DNA of 64,000 nucleotides from NCBI RefSeq assembly GCF_036345915.1, contig NZ_CP107785.1:6758001-6822000 (forward strand), given 5' to 3'. The translations under genes and the position numbers were made by a program. The notes under the pieces were generated by a model. The model was not told where the DNA came from. It did not search any database and worked only from the letters and a program-made list of their open reading frames with translations. This DNA comes from Nocardia sp. NBC_00565. GTDB lineage: Bacteria; Actinomycetota; Actinomycetes; Mycobacteriales; Mycobacteriaceae. This document shows, piece after piece, positions 8,333-16,926 of this stretch (positions are counted from its first letter, which is position 1; every line of letters begins with the position of its first letter).

Positions 8333-9414
8333 AGTACTGCGATCGCAGTACCCCGCGCGCGTGGGTCGACAACGCCGTGCGCCTCATCGAGGCCGATACC
8401 CAGCGCAGCGCCGACACCCACCTGCTCCGGTATCCGCTGCCCGCCGCCTGGCGCGTCCAGCTGTACCTCAAGGACGAGTCCACCCACATCACCGGCAGTC
8501 TCAAGCACCGGCTGGCGCGGTCGCTGTTCCTGTACTCGATCTGCAACGGCTGGGTCACCGAGGGCACCACGGTGGTGGAGGCGTCGTCGGGTTCGACCGC
8601 GGTCAGCGAGGCGTACTTCGCCAAACTGCTCGGCTTGAATTTCGTCGCGGTGATGCCGGCGAGCACCTCGCCGCAAAAGATCGAGTTGATCGAAACCCAA
8701 GGCGGCCGTTGCCATTTCGTGCAGCGCGCGCCGGATATGTACACCGAGGCGGCGCGGCTGGCGGCCGAATGCGGCGGTCACTTCATGGACCAGTTCACCC
8801 ACGCCGAGCGCGCCACCGACTGGCGCGGCAACAACAACATCGCCGAATCCATCTTCCAGCAAATGGAATTGGAGGCGCACCCGATCCCGGACTGGATTGT
8901 GGTCGGCGCGGGCACCGGCGGCACCAGCGCCACTATCGGCCGCTACATCCGTTACCGCCGCCACCCGTCGAAGCTGGCCGTCGTCGACCCGGAGAACTCG
9001 GCGTTCTATGGGGGCTATGAGACCGCCGATGCCGGGTACCAGACCGGAATGCCTTCGCGCATAGAAGGAATCGGCCGCCCGCGAGTCGAGCCGTCCTTCG
9101 TCGGCCAGGTGGTGGACCGGATGATCGAGGTCCCCGACGCCGCCTCCATCGCCACCGCGCGCCGCGCCAGCCGCGTAATCGGCCGCCGCATAGGCGGTTC
9201 CACCGGCACCAACCTGTGGGGCGCATTCGCCCTCATCGCGGAAATGATCGGCGCCGGCCGCTCCGGCAGCGTGGTGACGCTGCTCTGCGACGGCGGAGAC
9301 CGTTACGCCGGAACATATTTCGACGACGCATGGGTCGAGGCGCAGGGCATGAACCTCACCGAACCCACCGCGATCCTGGAGAAGTTCGCCGCCACCGGAA
9401 TCTGGTCGGGCTGA
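8329..9414 (+). CDS. cds1: PLP-dependent cysteine synthase-fold enzyme, probable L-cysteine desulfhydrase Cds1
   Basis: 361 residues from a GTG that overlaps the previous stop. The fold-type II PLP signature is clear: the Schiff-base lysine sits in [14 protein letters not shown] (about residue 60), the substrate/phosphate loop in [10 protein letters not shown], and the PLP phosphate-binding glycine loop in [14 protein letters not shown]. The overall sequence resembles mycobacterial Cds1 (Rv3684), which degrades cysteine to H2S, pyruvate and ammonia, more than CysK/CysM. A cysteine synthase-like role cannot be excluded without assay. Coupling to a DUF4229 membrane protein is the only operon clue. 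Confidence 0.85.
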   Translation: MKYCDRSTPRAWVDNAVRLIEADTQRSADTHLLRYPLPAAWRVQLYLKDESTHITGSLKHRLARSLFLYSICNGWVTEGTTVVEASSGSTAVSEAYFAKLLGLNFVAVMPASTSPQKIELIETQGGRCHFVQRAPDMYTEAARLAAECGGHFMDQFTHAERATDWRGNNNIAESIFQQMELEAHPIPDWIVVGAGTGGTSATIGRYIRYRRHPSKLAVVDPENSAFYGGYETADAGYQTGMPSRIEGIGRPRVEPSFVGQVVDRMIEVPDAASIATARRASRVIGRRIGGSTGTNLWGAFALIAEMIGAGRSGSVVTLLCDGGDRYAGTYFDDAWVEAQGMNLTEPTAILEKFAATGIWSG

Positions 9415-9442
9415 ACCTCCTTGTCGCCGTCTCCGTTCGCGT

Positions 9443-9778
9443 TCATCGCCCCTTGGGATCAAGGAAGCGGACGGTCAGATAGGACACGAACCCGGTCCAG
9501 GGGTCGGGCTGGGCCGCCGCCTGCTCAGCGAGCGCGACGAGCGCCTCGAGCCGGTCGATGAACACTGCCTCGATCAGCGCGTCCCGGGTCGGGAACCGGT
9601 TGTAGAGCGTGCCGTTACTGACCCCGGCATGCCGGGCGATGCCGGCCGTCGCCACGTCGACCCCGTAGTCGGCGAACATCTCCCGCGCGGCGGCCACCAG
9701 CTGTGCCCGGTTGCGCTCGGCGTCGCTACGCAGCCGACGCGGTGCGGGTGTCGAAGATCGCCGATGCAGCGACTTCAA
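9443..9778 (-). pseudogene. TetR family regulator lacking its ligand-binding domain
   Basis: 111 residues where TetR proteins have about 190. The N-terminal DNA-binding domain is intact (RAQLVAAAREMFADYGVDVA and AGIARHAGVSNGTLYNRFPT), followed by the first helix of the effector domain. The frame then stops after FVSYLTVRFLDPKGR. Only 28 bp separate this stop from the convergent gene ending at 9414, so the missing 80 or so residues are not simply out of frame but deleted. The fragment may still bind DNA, but without the dimerisation/effector domain it is unlikely to be an inducible repressor. It is divergent from the tail-tube gene, 86 bp away. Confidence 0.75.
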
Positions 9779-9864
9779 CTCCAGCGTTGTCGCAAGCGCC
9801 GTATTCTCGAGTGGCAGTGCCTCATGAGAGAGAAACCCATCGGTTACTAATCCAGGAGGTCACA

Positions 9865-10305
9865 ATGGCAATCGGGGACACGATCACCACCGGCACCTTC
9901 AGCATCGCAATGGGCAAGTTCACGGTGGAAACGGCGCAGGATGTGTCAGATCTCAAACTCGATCAGGACGTTGTCGAGATCAAGCAGGTCACGTCCTCGG
10001 GACAGCCCGTGACTCACAAGCAGCCAGGAGTCGAGCAGAGGGGTGAGGTGACCATTACGCGAGGCCTGGACCGGAGCGCCCAGTTCACCAAGTGGATCGA
10101 GAAGACGCGTACCCGCGGCGTGGATTCCGCCACGCCGAACATCACCATCACCGTGATGGACACCCAGCGGAAGCCCGTCCGGCGGATTCGGCTGCACAAT
10201 GCCTGGGCGAGCAGTTGGGCGGGCCCTTCACTCGAGGCCGGTAAGGGACCAGCGACTGAGCGGGTCACCATCTCCTTCGAGGACGCTGAAATCGAGTCGA
10301 CCTGA
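9865..10305 (+). CDS. orphan phage T4 gp19-like tail tube protein (contractile injection system type)
   Basis: 146 residues with an excellent ribosome site, AGGAGGT, four bases before the ATG at 9865. The sequence matches the tail-tube family found in contractile phage tails and extracellular injection systems: the early MGKFTVETAQDVSDLKLDQD, the central GEVTITRGLDRSAQFTKWIE, the motif IRLHNAWASSWAGPSLEAG and the closing ERVTISFEDAEIE. These subunits normally stack as hexameric rings beneath a sheath. No sheath, baseplate, AAA+ loader or spike gene is nearby, so it is a solitary copy; it could be a remnant or a protein with a new job. It is divergent from the broken TetR gene. Confidence 0.8.
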   Translation: MAIGDTITTGTFSIAMGKFTVETAQDVSDLKLDQDVVEIKQVTSSGQPVTHKQPGVEQRGEVTITRGLDRSAQFTKWIEKTRTRGVDSATPNITITVMDTQRKPVRRIRLHNAWASSWAGPSLEAGKGPATERVTISFEDAEIEST

Positions 10306-10643
10306 GCGATCAGCGTCTCATCCGCGACGCAGACCCGCTTGTCCGTCAGTCGAAGGGTCTCTGTCGGGTCGAAAGCAACACGGCGAGTCCGCCAACTACG
10401 GCGCTGCCGGTTTGGCTGCTCGACGACCACTGACACGTCAATTGTCGGTGGCGGCCACGCTGATCCGGACTGAGGCTGGTGTTCCATCCCCCTTCGGGAC
10501 AGCGGTCGTGGAAGGCCCCAGCACTGTATGGGGCTGGGGCCAACCACCACTCGGTCACCGAGCAGGACATCGATGCCGAACTGGGAAATCCGACCAATTC
10601 CTGAGAATGCGAATTTCCTGGTCAGAGCGCTATTCTGGCACTC
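10306..10643. other. gene-free stretch with one terminator-like hairpin
   Basis: I see no convincing gene between the tail-tube stop and the left copy of the ccsB end. The one structure is a hairpin at 10514-10541 with 9-bp arms (GGCCCCAGC and GCTGGGGCC) and a 10-base loop, which may terminate the tail-tube transcript. Open frames here lack ribosome sites and typical codon use. Confidence 0.5.
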
Positions 10644-10695
10644 AGTTCAGTCCCGCGTACGAGTGCAATCCGCTGATCACGATGTTGATGATGAA
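10644..10695 (-). repeat. left copy of the ccsB 3'-end direct repeat (att-like)
   Basis: 52 bp that match 12575-12626 at 47 positions, with a 26-bp identical core (10670-10695 against 12601-12626). Read on the minus strand it encodes the last residues of CcsB, FIINIVISGLHSYAGLN, followed by TGA. All five differences from the intact gene's copy are synonymous. It is therefore probably the original gene end, displaced when an element integrated. On the element side lies CTGCGTACTTTCTGCGTAC (10799-10817), echoed by a near copy at 12492-12510, which may be recombinase arm sites. Confidence 0.8.
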
Positions 10696-10827
10696 AAGCG
10701 TTCTCGGCGTTTGCAGTTGACGGCTATCAACGGCCACGCTATCTACCAGCGGGTTTGAGTGATGCGCATGTTGGCCGTGTTGGCGCGGCTCTGACCTGCT
10801 GCGTACTTTCTGCGTACCCGCGCCGAG

Positions 10828-11234
10828 CTACGGCACGAGGAGCAGCTGACCGGCCTTGGACTGGACGATCGAGAAGTGCTTGCGATCCAACGTGGCGACG
10901 GCAGTAACCGGGAATCGTTCAGCCACAGCCACGACGGAGGCGTCCACCGTGCCCAGTGGCAGGTCGGCGTATTTGCCGACAAGTTCACAGATGCGGATCA
11001 GGTCGGCCGGGGTCATGTCGATGACGTGAATACGCCGTCGGCCACGTCTCGGAGGAACGCCAGTTCGGCATGTGTGCCTCGGCGGCTCTCGAGCAGCAGA
11101 CAGACTTCGGTGAAGACCGGGGCTGGTACCAGCAGAGGACCGGGTGCGTTCGTCAGCAGTTCCCGGCAGGTGGTGTGGTAGTTGTCGCGGTTGTTCATCA
11201 GGGCAACGATCGGCCCTGTGTCGACGACGATCAC
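10828..11234 (-). pseudogene. VapC-like PIN-domain toxin, frameshifted
   Basis: Two overlapping frames add up to one PIN protein of about 134 residues. The first, from the ATG at 11234, begins MIVVDTGPIVALMNNRDNYH with the first acidic PIN residue, continues through PAPVFTEVCLLLESRR, and ends early at 11013. The second frame supplies the rest, ADLIRICELVGKY and GTVDASVVAVAERF, up to a stop at 10828. Loss of one base near 11025/11026 explains the break: restoring it gives a continuous FTVIDMTPADL. The start overlaps the antitoxin stop by ATGA, the usual toxin-antitoxin layout. Sequencing error is the main alternative. Confidence 0.8.
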
Positions 11235-11446
11235 GCAGTGGTGCCCCTTCGGCCGATCTCGTCGCGGAGGATGTCTTCGGACCGCTCTCCGAAATCGGGC
11301 TCAGCGGTGAGCGTCCCTGCGCAGCCGAACTCGCGGCGACCGGCGGCGGGTCGCGCCAGCTGGCGAAGGAACGCCGCCGCCGCGGGCACCTGGTCTTCAG
11401 GTACGGCCTCGGCGAGCCGGACGAGTTCCTCGTGAGTACCGCTCAT
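11231..11446 (-). CDS. antitoxin of the VapC-like toxin (VapB-type)
   Basis: 71 residues from the ATG at 11446 (MSGTHEELVRLAEAVPEDQV). The short helical N-terminus and charged C-terminus (FGERSEDILRDEIGRRGTTA) are those of a small antitoxin whose tail would wrap the PIN toxin. It lies directly upstream of the toxin with a four-base ATGA overlap. The frame stays open to 11695, but the extra part runs through the inverted-repeat structure and is not protein-like. With the toxin broken, the antitoxin may now be neutral or act only as a DNA-binding protein. Confidence 0.7.
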   Translation of the reverse strand: MSGTHEELVRLAEAVPEDQVPAAAAFLRQLARPAAGRREFGCAGTLTAEPDFGERSEDILRDEIGRRGTTA

Positions 11447-11535
11447 GACCACAGTGTAGTTCCCGGCCCGCAAGACCGGCTTGAGACGTGCCGCGCAGGG
11501 CGGGGCCACCGGCCTGCCCTTGCAGAGGAGGGGCT

Positions 11536-11671
11536 GTGTTTTCCATCCCGCCGCTGAGTCGACACATTGTGGAGCGGGCAGGTACTGGGGTGTCAAACAC
11601 GCTTTACCGTTTGACACCCCAGTACCTGGCTGCTCGGCTCTGCCTCGGCTCAGTGGCGGGATGGAAAACAC
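11536..11671. repeat. 136-bp imperfect palindrome (63-bp arms)
   Basis: Arms 11536-11598 and 11609-11671 are separated by a 10-base spacer. The outer 17 bp (GTGTTTTCCATCCCGCC) and inner 20 bp (CAGGTACTGGGGTGTCAAAC) of each arm are identical, while the middle 26 bp of equal length have diverged. It lies between the antitoxin start and the recombinase fragment inside the integrated element. The stretch 11447-11803 holds nothing else that I can recognise. It could be facing ends of a transposable repeat, a structured RNA or a recombination site. Confidence 0.8.
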
Positions 11672-11803
11672 TTGGTGAGCACCAACAAACCGCACGACAC
11701 AAGGGATCTCGACCCTCCCCCCATCCTGTTGCTAGATCCCGCCGGAGGCACTTCCCTTTTCCACAGCGCCGCTTCATGAACTCGCCCGGCGTTAGTAGTC
11801 CCC

Positions 11804-12547
11804 TTGGCATCAAAGCCGCGTTCAGTAGACCGTAGTCGACGCACACGACGCCACGTCCACGACGGTCTACTCGCCCGAAACCCGTGCTCGCGCCGCACCT
11901 CGCCACCGGCAGGCAAGCAAAAGGTATACGTCGCGACCACCGAGCAGGTCTGGGCGCTGCACGACGCCATGCCGGAGCATCTACGCGTGGCGATTCTGCT
12001 CGGCGCGTTCGTCGGCCTGCGCATCTCCGAGGCGGCCGGCCTTTGGACCGCAGACGTCGACTTCGCCGAAGGTGTGGTGTTTCCGCAACGGCAATGGCCG
12101 GATGACCCACTCAAGACCGAAGCCAGCGACACCCCTGTCCCGATCCCCGCCGAGCTGACAGCCATGCTTGCCTCCGCACGGGAACGTCCGGGCAGGCACC
12201 TGGTCTGCGACGAACTCGGCAAGCCAGCGTCGCCGTGGGTGATCGGCTGGAACATGCGGGCCGCCAAAGAGCTGGTTCCTGGTCTGCCCAAGGGATTCAG
12301 CTTCCAGGACCTCCGGCACTACTACGCGTCGCTGCTGATCAAGCATGGTGCCGACATCAAGACTGTTCAGGCTCGCCTTCGACACGGTAGCGCGGTCACC
12401 ACGCTGCGGTACTACGCCCATCTGTGGCCCGACGCCGACCAGTCCACCCGCACCGCTGTCGGCGGCGTACTTCAAGCCCGGCTCGAAGCTACTGCGTACT
12501 CACTGCGTGCCGAGCCTGAAAGTACCGGTACGGCAGTACCGGAATAA
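11804..12547 (+). pseudogene. tyrosine recombinase (phage integrase), N-terminally truncated
   Basis: About 230 residues corresponding to the catalytic domain of an actinobacterial phage-type integrase. Recognisable family sequence begins near VHDGLLARNPCSRRTSPPAG (about 11858) and includes the first catalytic arginine in AFVGLRISEAAGL, the HxxR-like box FQDLRHYYAS, and the second histidine and nucleophilic tyrosine in RLRHGSAVTTLRYYAH. The arm-binding and core-binding N-terminal domains are missing, and the first His of the HxxR box is Gln. It ends 27 bp before the ccsB stop, next to the right att-like repeat. It is almost surely unable to excise the element. Confidence 0.85.
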
Positions 12548-12572
12548 TCCGCATTTCCGCAGGTGAAGCCCT

Positions 12573-13538
12573 CTAGTTCAACCCCGCGTATGAATGCAAC
12601 CCGCTGATCACGATGTTGATGATGAACAGGTTGAAGAGCATCGCTACGAAACCGGCGATATTGATGTAGGCGGCTTTCGTGTCGCGCCAACCCGAGGTGG
12701 CGCGGGCGTGGAGATACGCCGCGTACAGAACCCAGGCGATGAAGGAGCAGGTTTCCTTCGGGTCCCAGCCCCAGAAGCGGCCCCAGGCGGCTTCGGCCCA
12801 GATGGCGCCGAGGATGACACCGGCACCGAACAACGGGAAGCCGATGATGGTGGTTTTGTAGGCCAGGCGGTCGAGGGTGCGGGCGTCGGGGAGACGGCGG
12901 GCGATGGTGCCGAGGATGTTGTTGGATTCGGCGCCTTCGGGCTGGCGCAGGCGGTAGAGGAACAGCAGGCTGGCGATGCCGGAGACGAGGAAGACGCCGC
13001 TGCCGATGCTGACGATGGTGACGTGGATGGGCAGCCAGAACGACTTCAGCGCTGGCACAACGGGTGCCGCGTCGGCGTAGAGCAGGGTGCCCGCCAGGAA
13101 CAGCAGGATCAGGATCGGGACGAGCAGGAACACCCACATCGAGCGGTAGCGCTGTTCACGCAGGAACACCATGCCGACGAAGGCGGCCGCGGCGGTCGCC
13201 ATGGTGACGAACTCGTACATGTTGCCGAGCGGGAAGCGGTGGGTCGCGAAGCCGCGCAACACGATCGAGCTCACATGCAGCGCGATGGCGACGAACAGCA
13301 CCGAGAAGGCCATATTGCCCGCGCGCTCCGAAAGCGGCTTGGCTTGCGGCGTCTCGACCCGGCCCGGCACCGCGGGACCAGCGCCGCCGCCCGCGGTCAC
13401 CAATTCGCGCGCGACGACCTTCTGGGTCCGCGTTGCCGCGTACTGCACGATCAGCAGCACCAGCACCAGCGCGTACACGACGATCGCCGACTTGAAGGCG
13501 AGATCGCTGTAATGGGCGATGTTCTCGTCGATCGGCAT
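12573..13538 (-). CDS. ccsB: cytochrome c biogenesis protein CcsB/ResC (heme handling)
   Basis: 321 residues from the ATG at 13538, with GGGAGAG at a suitable distance; the GTG at 13544 used by a longer call would have no spacing. Multi-spanning membrane protein of the CcmC/CcsA family that with ResB delivers heme and attaches it to apocytochromes c (system II). The family WWD-like segment is visible as IWAEAAWGRFWGWDPKETCS. At least seven helices are seen. The gene starts two bases after the resB stop. Its last codons are duplicated at 10644-10695, showing that an element integrated into its 3' end without breaking it. Confidence 0.93.
   Translation of the reverse strand: MPIDENIAHYSDLAFKSAIVVYALVLVLLIVQYAATRTQKVVARELVTAGGGAGPAVPGRVETPQAKPLSERAGNMAFSVLFVAIALHVSSIVLRGFATHRFPLGNMYEFVTMATAAAAFVGMVFLREQRYRSMWVFLLVPILILLFLAGTLLYADAAPVVPALKSFWLPIHVTIVSIGSGVFLVSGIASLLFLYRLRQPEGAESNNILGTIARRLPDARTLDRLAYKTTIIGFPLFGAGVILGAIWAEAAWGRFWGWDPKETCSFIAWVLYAAYLHARATSGWRDTKAAYINIAGFVAMLFNLFIINIVISGLHSYAGLN
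12575..12626 (-). repeat. right copy of the ccsB 3'-end direct repeat (att-like, inside ccsB)
   Basis: The last 52 bp of the intact ccsB coding sequence before its TAG stop, paired with 10644-10695. The 26-bp identical core is at 12601-12626. Together the two copies bracket about 1.93 kb that carries the toxin-antitoxin remnant and the recombinase fragment. Confidence 0.8.
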
Positions 13539-13540
13539 GG

Positions 13541-15178
13541 TCACTCTCCCGTGGCGGATTGGTCATCGAGCAGGCGCTTGCGCAGGCGATCGAATTCGCC
13601 GCCCCAGCCCGCCTGATCGGTTCTGGCGAGCCCGCCCATCTCTACTACGGTGCGTCGTTGGTCAACGGTACCGGCTTCGCTATCGGCCGGGTAGACGCGG
13701 ATCCAGATACGCCGCCGCTTCACCAGCAGCGACACCAGCAACCCGGCCATCATCGCCAGCGCGCTCACCAGCACCCACTGCTGCGCCGGATCGTGCGACA
13801 CCTGCAGATTCACGAATTCCTGCGCGCCGTCGAAGGTGACCTTGGTGCCGTTGGGCAGCGTGCTCGACTCACCGGGACGCAGGTTGACCCGCGCCTCCTT
13901 GGTCAGTCGACCCTGCTTGACCTGCTCCGGATCCAGCGCGAACAGCGATTGCGGTTTACCGGTATCGAGTCCGGTGTCGCCCCGGTAGATGTCCACCGCG
14001 ACGGCCGGATCATTCAGCTTCGGGAACGACGAGGTCAGCAGGTTCCCGTGCAGTAGCGCGGTCGGCGCGAACAGACCCTCGATGGCGATCTGGTTCTTGC
14101 GGCGCTCCTCATCGGTCGCGTACATGCCGCCGGGCGGATCGATCCGCAGCACACCGCTGGACAAGAAGGTCTGCGCGTTGTCGGGCCGCCACTGGACGGT
14201 CTCGGTCCGGGTCTGCCCGTTCGGGAAGGTGACCGTGAAGGTCGGCGCGAAACCATGGCCCTGCAGGTACAGCCGATCCCCCGCGACGCGCAGCGGATGG
14301 TTCACCTGGATCCGCGCGTCACGCCAGGTGTTGTTCTGCAGATCGGATCCGGCCTGGTATTCGATATTCGAGGTGAACATCTCGGCCTGGCCGTTCGTCA
14401 GGTAGTCGGCCTTGAAGTCCTTGACCCGCACGCACAGCGGCGCCATGCCGGTGCCGTCGTTGATATTGCCCGCCTTGAACGAGTCGAAGACCGCGGGCGA
14501 GGTGGTGCAGAAGCCGGGACCGTTGTCCGCGATAACGATCACGCTGCCCTCGTAGCCGAACAACTTGCCGACCGCGATGGCGACGAGCAGCCCGACCAGA
14601 GCGAGGTGGAACACCAGGTTGCCGAGTTCGCGGGTGTAGCCCTTCTCCGCGGAGAGGGTGAGCTCACCATCGCGCGTGCCGTCGCGCACCTCGGTGCGCC
14701 AACCACGCAGCTCACCGCGCGCATGCTCGAGTACCTTGTCCGGCGCGCCGGCCACGGTCTCGGAGTAGTGATGCGGCAGCCGAGTCAGGTTGCGCGGCAC
14801 CCGAACCGGCGGCGTGCGCAGCGCGCGATAGTGATCGAAGCAGCGCGGCAGAATGCAGCCGACGAGCGAAATGAACAGCAGCGCATAGATCGCCGTGAAC
14901 CAGAAACTGGAGAACACGTCGAACAACTCGAACCGGTCCATCCACGGACCGAGCGTCGGGCGGTCGGCGATGTACTGGGCGACCTTGCCCTCGTTGAGAT
15001 TTCGCTGCGGCAGCAGCGCACCCGGAATCGCGGCCAGCGCCAGCAGGAACAGCAATACCAGCGCGGTGCGCATACTGGTGAGCCCGCGCCAGGCATTGCG
15101 CACGAACGCCCATACCCGCCCGAGTGGGGACTGCTTCGGCTGCGTCACCGGTGCCTCGGGTCTGTCGATCACGGTCAT
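13541..15178 (-). CDS. resB: cytochrome c biogenesis protein ResB/Ccs1
   Basis: 545 residues from the ATG at 15178, which overlaps the ccdA stop by ATGA. Three N-terminal membrane helices ([40 protein letters not shown] and [20 protein letters not shown]) precede a large extracytoplasmic domain of about 280 residues, and a fourth helix ([20 protein letters not shown]) closes the protein. This is the standard ResB layout; ResB and CcsB together form the system II synthase. The longer frame up to 15484 has no start signal and overlaps ccdA. It is translationally linked to both neighbours, as in the mycobacterial Rv0527-Rv0529 order. Confidence 0.94.
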   Translation of the reverse strand: MTVIDRPEAPVTQPKQSPLGRVWAFVRNAWRGLTSMRTALVLLFLLALAAIPGALLPQRNLNEGKVAQYIADRPTLGPWMDRFELFDVFSSFWFTAIYALLFISLVGCILPRCFDHYRALRTPPVRVPRNLTRLPHHYSETVAGAPDKVLEHARGELRGWRTEVRDGTRDGELTLSAEKGYTRELGNLVFHLALVGLLVAIAVGKLFGYEGSVIVIADNGPGFCTTSPAVFDSFKAGNINDGTGMAPLCVRVKDFKADYLTNGQAEMFTSNIEYQAGSDLQNNTWRDARIQVNHPLRVAGDRLYLQGHGFAPTFTVTFPNGQTRTETVQWRPDNAQTFLSSGVLRIDPPGGMYATDEERRKNQIAIEGLFAPTALLHGNLLTSSFPKLNDPAVAVDIYRGDTGLDTGKPQSLFALDPEQVKQGRLTKEARVNLRPGESSTLPNGTKVTFDGAQEFVNLQVSHDPAQQWVLVSALAMMAGLLVSLLVKRRRIWIRVYPADSEAGTVDQRRTVVEMGGLARTDQAGWGGEFDRLRKRLLDDQSATGE

Positions 15179-16014
15179 ATCGGCAATGTCACCTCGGAAA
15201 CGAACGCGTCCCGCACCCAGGCGACGAACTGATCCCACGCCCCGGTGACCAGCGCGATGCCGACCGCGACGAGCAGCATGCCCCCGATGATCTGAATGGT
15301 GCGGGAATTGCGCCGCAGCCAGCCGACCCCGCGCAGCGCACTCGCCGAGCCGAAGGCCAGGATCACGAACGGCAGGCCAAGGCCGAGGCAATAGGCGACG
15401 ATCAGCGCGACGCCGCGCACCGCCGTGGTGCCATCGGTGCCCGCGGAGACCGCCATCACCCCGGATAGCGTCGGCCCGAGACACGGCGTCCAGCCGAGCG
15501 CGAAAACCGCGCCGAGCAGCGGTGCGCCCGCGATGCTGGTGAGCCTGCGCGGCTCCATCCGGGTATCGCGCTGCAATGCCGGAACCAAACCGATGAACAC
15601 CAGGCCCATCACGATGGTGACCACACCGCCGACACGTTGCAGCAGTTCACGATTCACGTTCAAGGTCTGGATAACGCCGAAAACCGTTGCGGTGGCGAGC
15701 ACGAACACCACCGTGAATCCGGCGACGAACAAACCGGCCGCACCGGCCACCCGCATCCGGCCCGCACGTGCCGCAGCCCGCTCCGTCACCGAACCCGCTC
15801 GGCCGCCAATGCCTTTGGCATGCGCGGCGGTCGCGGGCGGCGCCTCGGCGCCGACCAGTCCGGCGAGGTAGGACAGGTAACCCGGCACCAGCGGCACGAC
15901 ACACGGCGAGGCGAACGAGACCAATCCGGCCAGTACGCACGCGCCGAGCGCCAACAACAGCGGCCCGGTGGCCGCCGTCTGCTGGAACGAATCACCCACT
16001 GCGGCAAGCACCAT
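15175..16014 (-). CDS. ccdA: CcdA-type thiol-disulfide membrane transporter
   Basis: 279 residues. The family motif [20 protein letters not shown] holds the first redox cysteine and [19 protein letters not shown] the second, in the DsbD-beta/CcdA fold. The protein passes electrons from cytoplasmic thioredoxin to extracytoplasmic partners, here most likely the lipoprotein thioredoxin encoded two genes upstream. It keeps apocytochrome CXXCH cysteines reduced for heme attachment. Loop residues between helices ([14 protein letters not shown]) carry a basic insertion. It overlaps resB by four bases and the small upstream gene by one. Confidence 0.93.
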   Translation of the reverse strand: MVLAAVGDSFQQTAATGPLLLALGACVLAGLVSFASPCVVPLVPGYLSYLAGLVGAEAPPATAAHAKGIGGRAGSVTERAAARAGRMRVAGAAGLFVAGFTVVFVLATATVFGVIQTLNVNRELLQRVGGVVTIVMGLVFIGLVPALQRDTRMEPRRLTSIAGAPLLGAVFALGWTPCLGPTLSGVMAVSAGTDGTTAVRGVALIVAYCLGLGLPFVILAFGSASALRGVGWLRRNSRTIQIIGGMLLVAVGIALVTGAWDQFVAWVRDAFVSEVTLPI

Positions 16015-16232
16015 CAGTCGGTCTCCACCGGTGGCCGATCGTCGGCGGGTACCCGCTCGGGCACCGGCGCGGCTTCGGGGGCGAAGTCCATCATGGAATC
16101 GGCCGCGGCGCTGCGCGGTACGGCGGAAACGCCCACCCAGCGGTCATCGACGGTCCAGACGCCGCGAACGAGACGAGCGGCCTGCCGCGGGCGACAGGCA
16201 CGGGGGCTACGAGTACGGCGATCGCGATTCAC
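16014..16232 (-). CDS. small hypothetical protein within the ccs operon
   Basis: 72 residues from a GTG at 16232 preceded by AGGAAGG. Its stop overlaps the ccdA start (TGATG), and codon third positions are strongly G/C, so it is probably translated. No family recognised: a basic N-terminus ([20 protein letters not shown]) leads to [17 protein letters not shown] and an acidic, proline-rich tail. It has no signal peptide or membrane helix. M. tuberculosis is not known to me to have a counterpart between Rv0526 and Rv0527. Confidence 0.5.
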   Translation of the reverse strand: MNRDRRTRSPRACRPRQAARLVRGVWTVDDRWVGVSAVPRSAAADSMMDFAPEAAPVPERVPADDRPPVETD

Positions 16233-16302
16233 GATTGCACCTTCCTACCGCTCACTGTTGAGCGGGACGTAATTACGGCATGGGCCGAACAACAGCACGC
16301 GG

Positions 16303-16926
16303 TCACTGCGAACCTTCCGCGGCAATGCGTTCGACGACTGATTGGAGGTCTTCCGCCAAGAGCGAACGGAGGAAGACAGCGGCGACCCGATGTTGCCGAT
16401 CCAGCACGAGCGTGGTGGGAATGACACTGGTCGGGAAGTTGCCGCCGAGCGCGAGCAGGGTGCGCATGGACGGGTCGTAGATGGACGGATAACCGACCTT
16501 GTTGTCGACGACGAAGTCCTGCGCCTTGTCCTGCTGAAAATCACGGACATTGATGCCGAGAAAGACGACGCCCCTGTCCTTGGTTGCCTCGTAGACCTTT
16601 TCGAGCGCGGGCGCCTCGGCACGGCACGGCCCGCACCACTGCCCCCACAGATTGATGACGACCACCTTGTCGGTGAAGTCGGCGACCGAAGTGGTCTTAC
16701 CCGCGGTCATCAGATCCGTCCCGGCGAGTGTGCCGATGGTGCCGCGTGCCGCGGGCGGATCGTAGAAAATATCGGTTTTGCCACCGGGCGAGACGAATTC
16801 GAAGGTCCCGCCGGAGGCCACCGCATCCGTCCCGGTCGCACAACCCGCGAGCGTGGCTACCAGAGCCACGCACGCGAGCAGGACCGGCGCAAAGCGCCGG
16901 GCCAACGGCCGGGACGAAGATTTCAT
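16303..16926 (-). CDS. resA: lipoprotein thioredoxin-like protein ResA/TlpA
   Basis: 207 residues from the ATG at 16926, which overlaps the upstream phosphatase stop. A lipoprotein signal peptide ends in LVATLAGC, so the mature protein is lipid-anchored on the outer face of the membrane. The thioredoxin fold carries WCGPC in VVINLWGQWCGPCRAEAPAL and the cis-proline region SVIPTTLVLD. ResA-type proteins reduce the cysteines of apocytochromes c and receive electrons from CcdA, whose gene follows. The gene order resA, (small gene), ccdA, resB, ccsB is the complete system II set. Confidence 0.93.
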   Translation of the reverse strand: MKSSSRPLARRFAPVLLACVALVATLAGCATGTDAVASGGTFEFVSPGGKTDIFYDPPAARGTIGTLAGTDLMTAGKTTSVADFTDKVVVINLWGQWCGPCRAEAPALEKVYEATKDRGVVFLGINVRDFQQDKAQDFVVDNKVGYPSIYDPSMRTLLALGGNFPTSVIPTTLVLDRQHRVAAVFLRSLLAEDLQSVVERIAAEGSQ

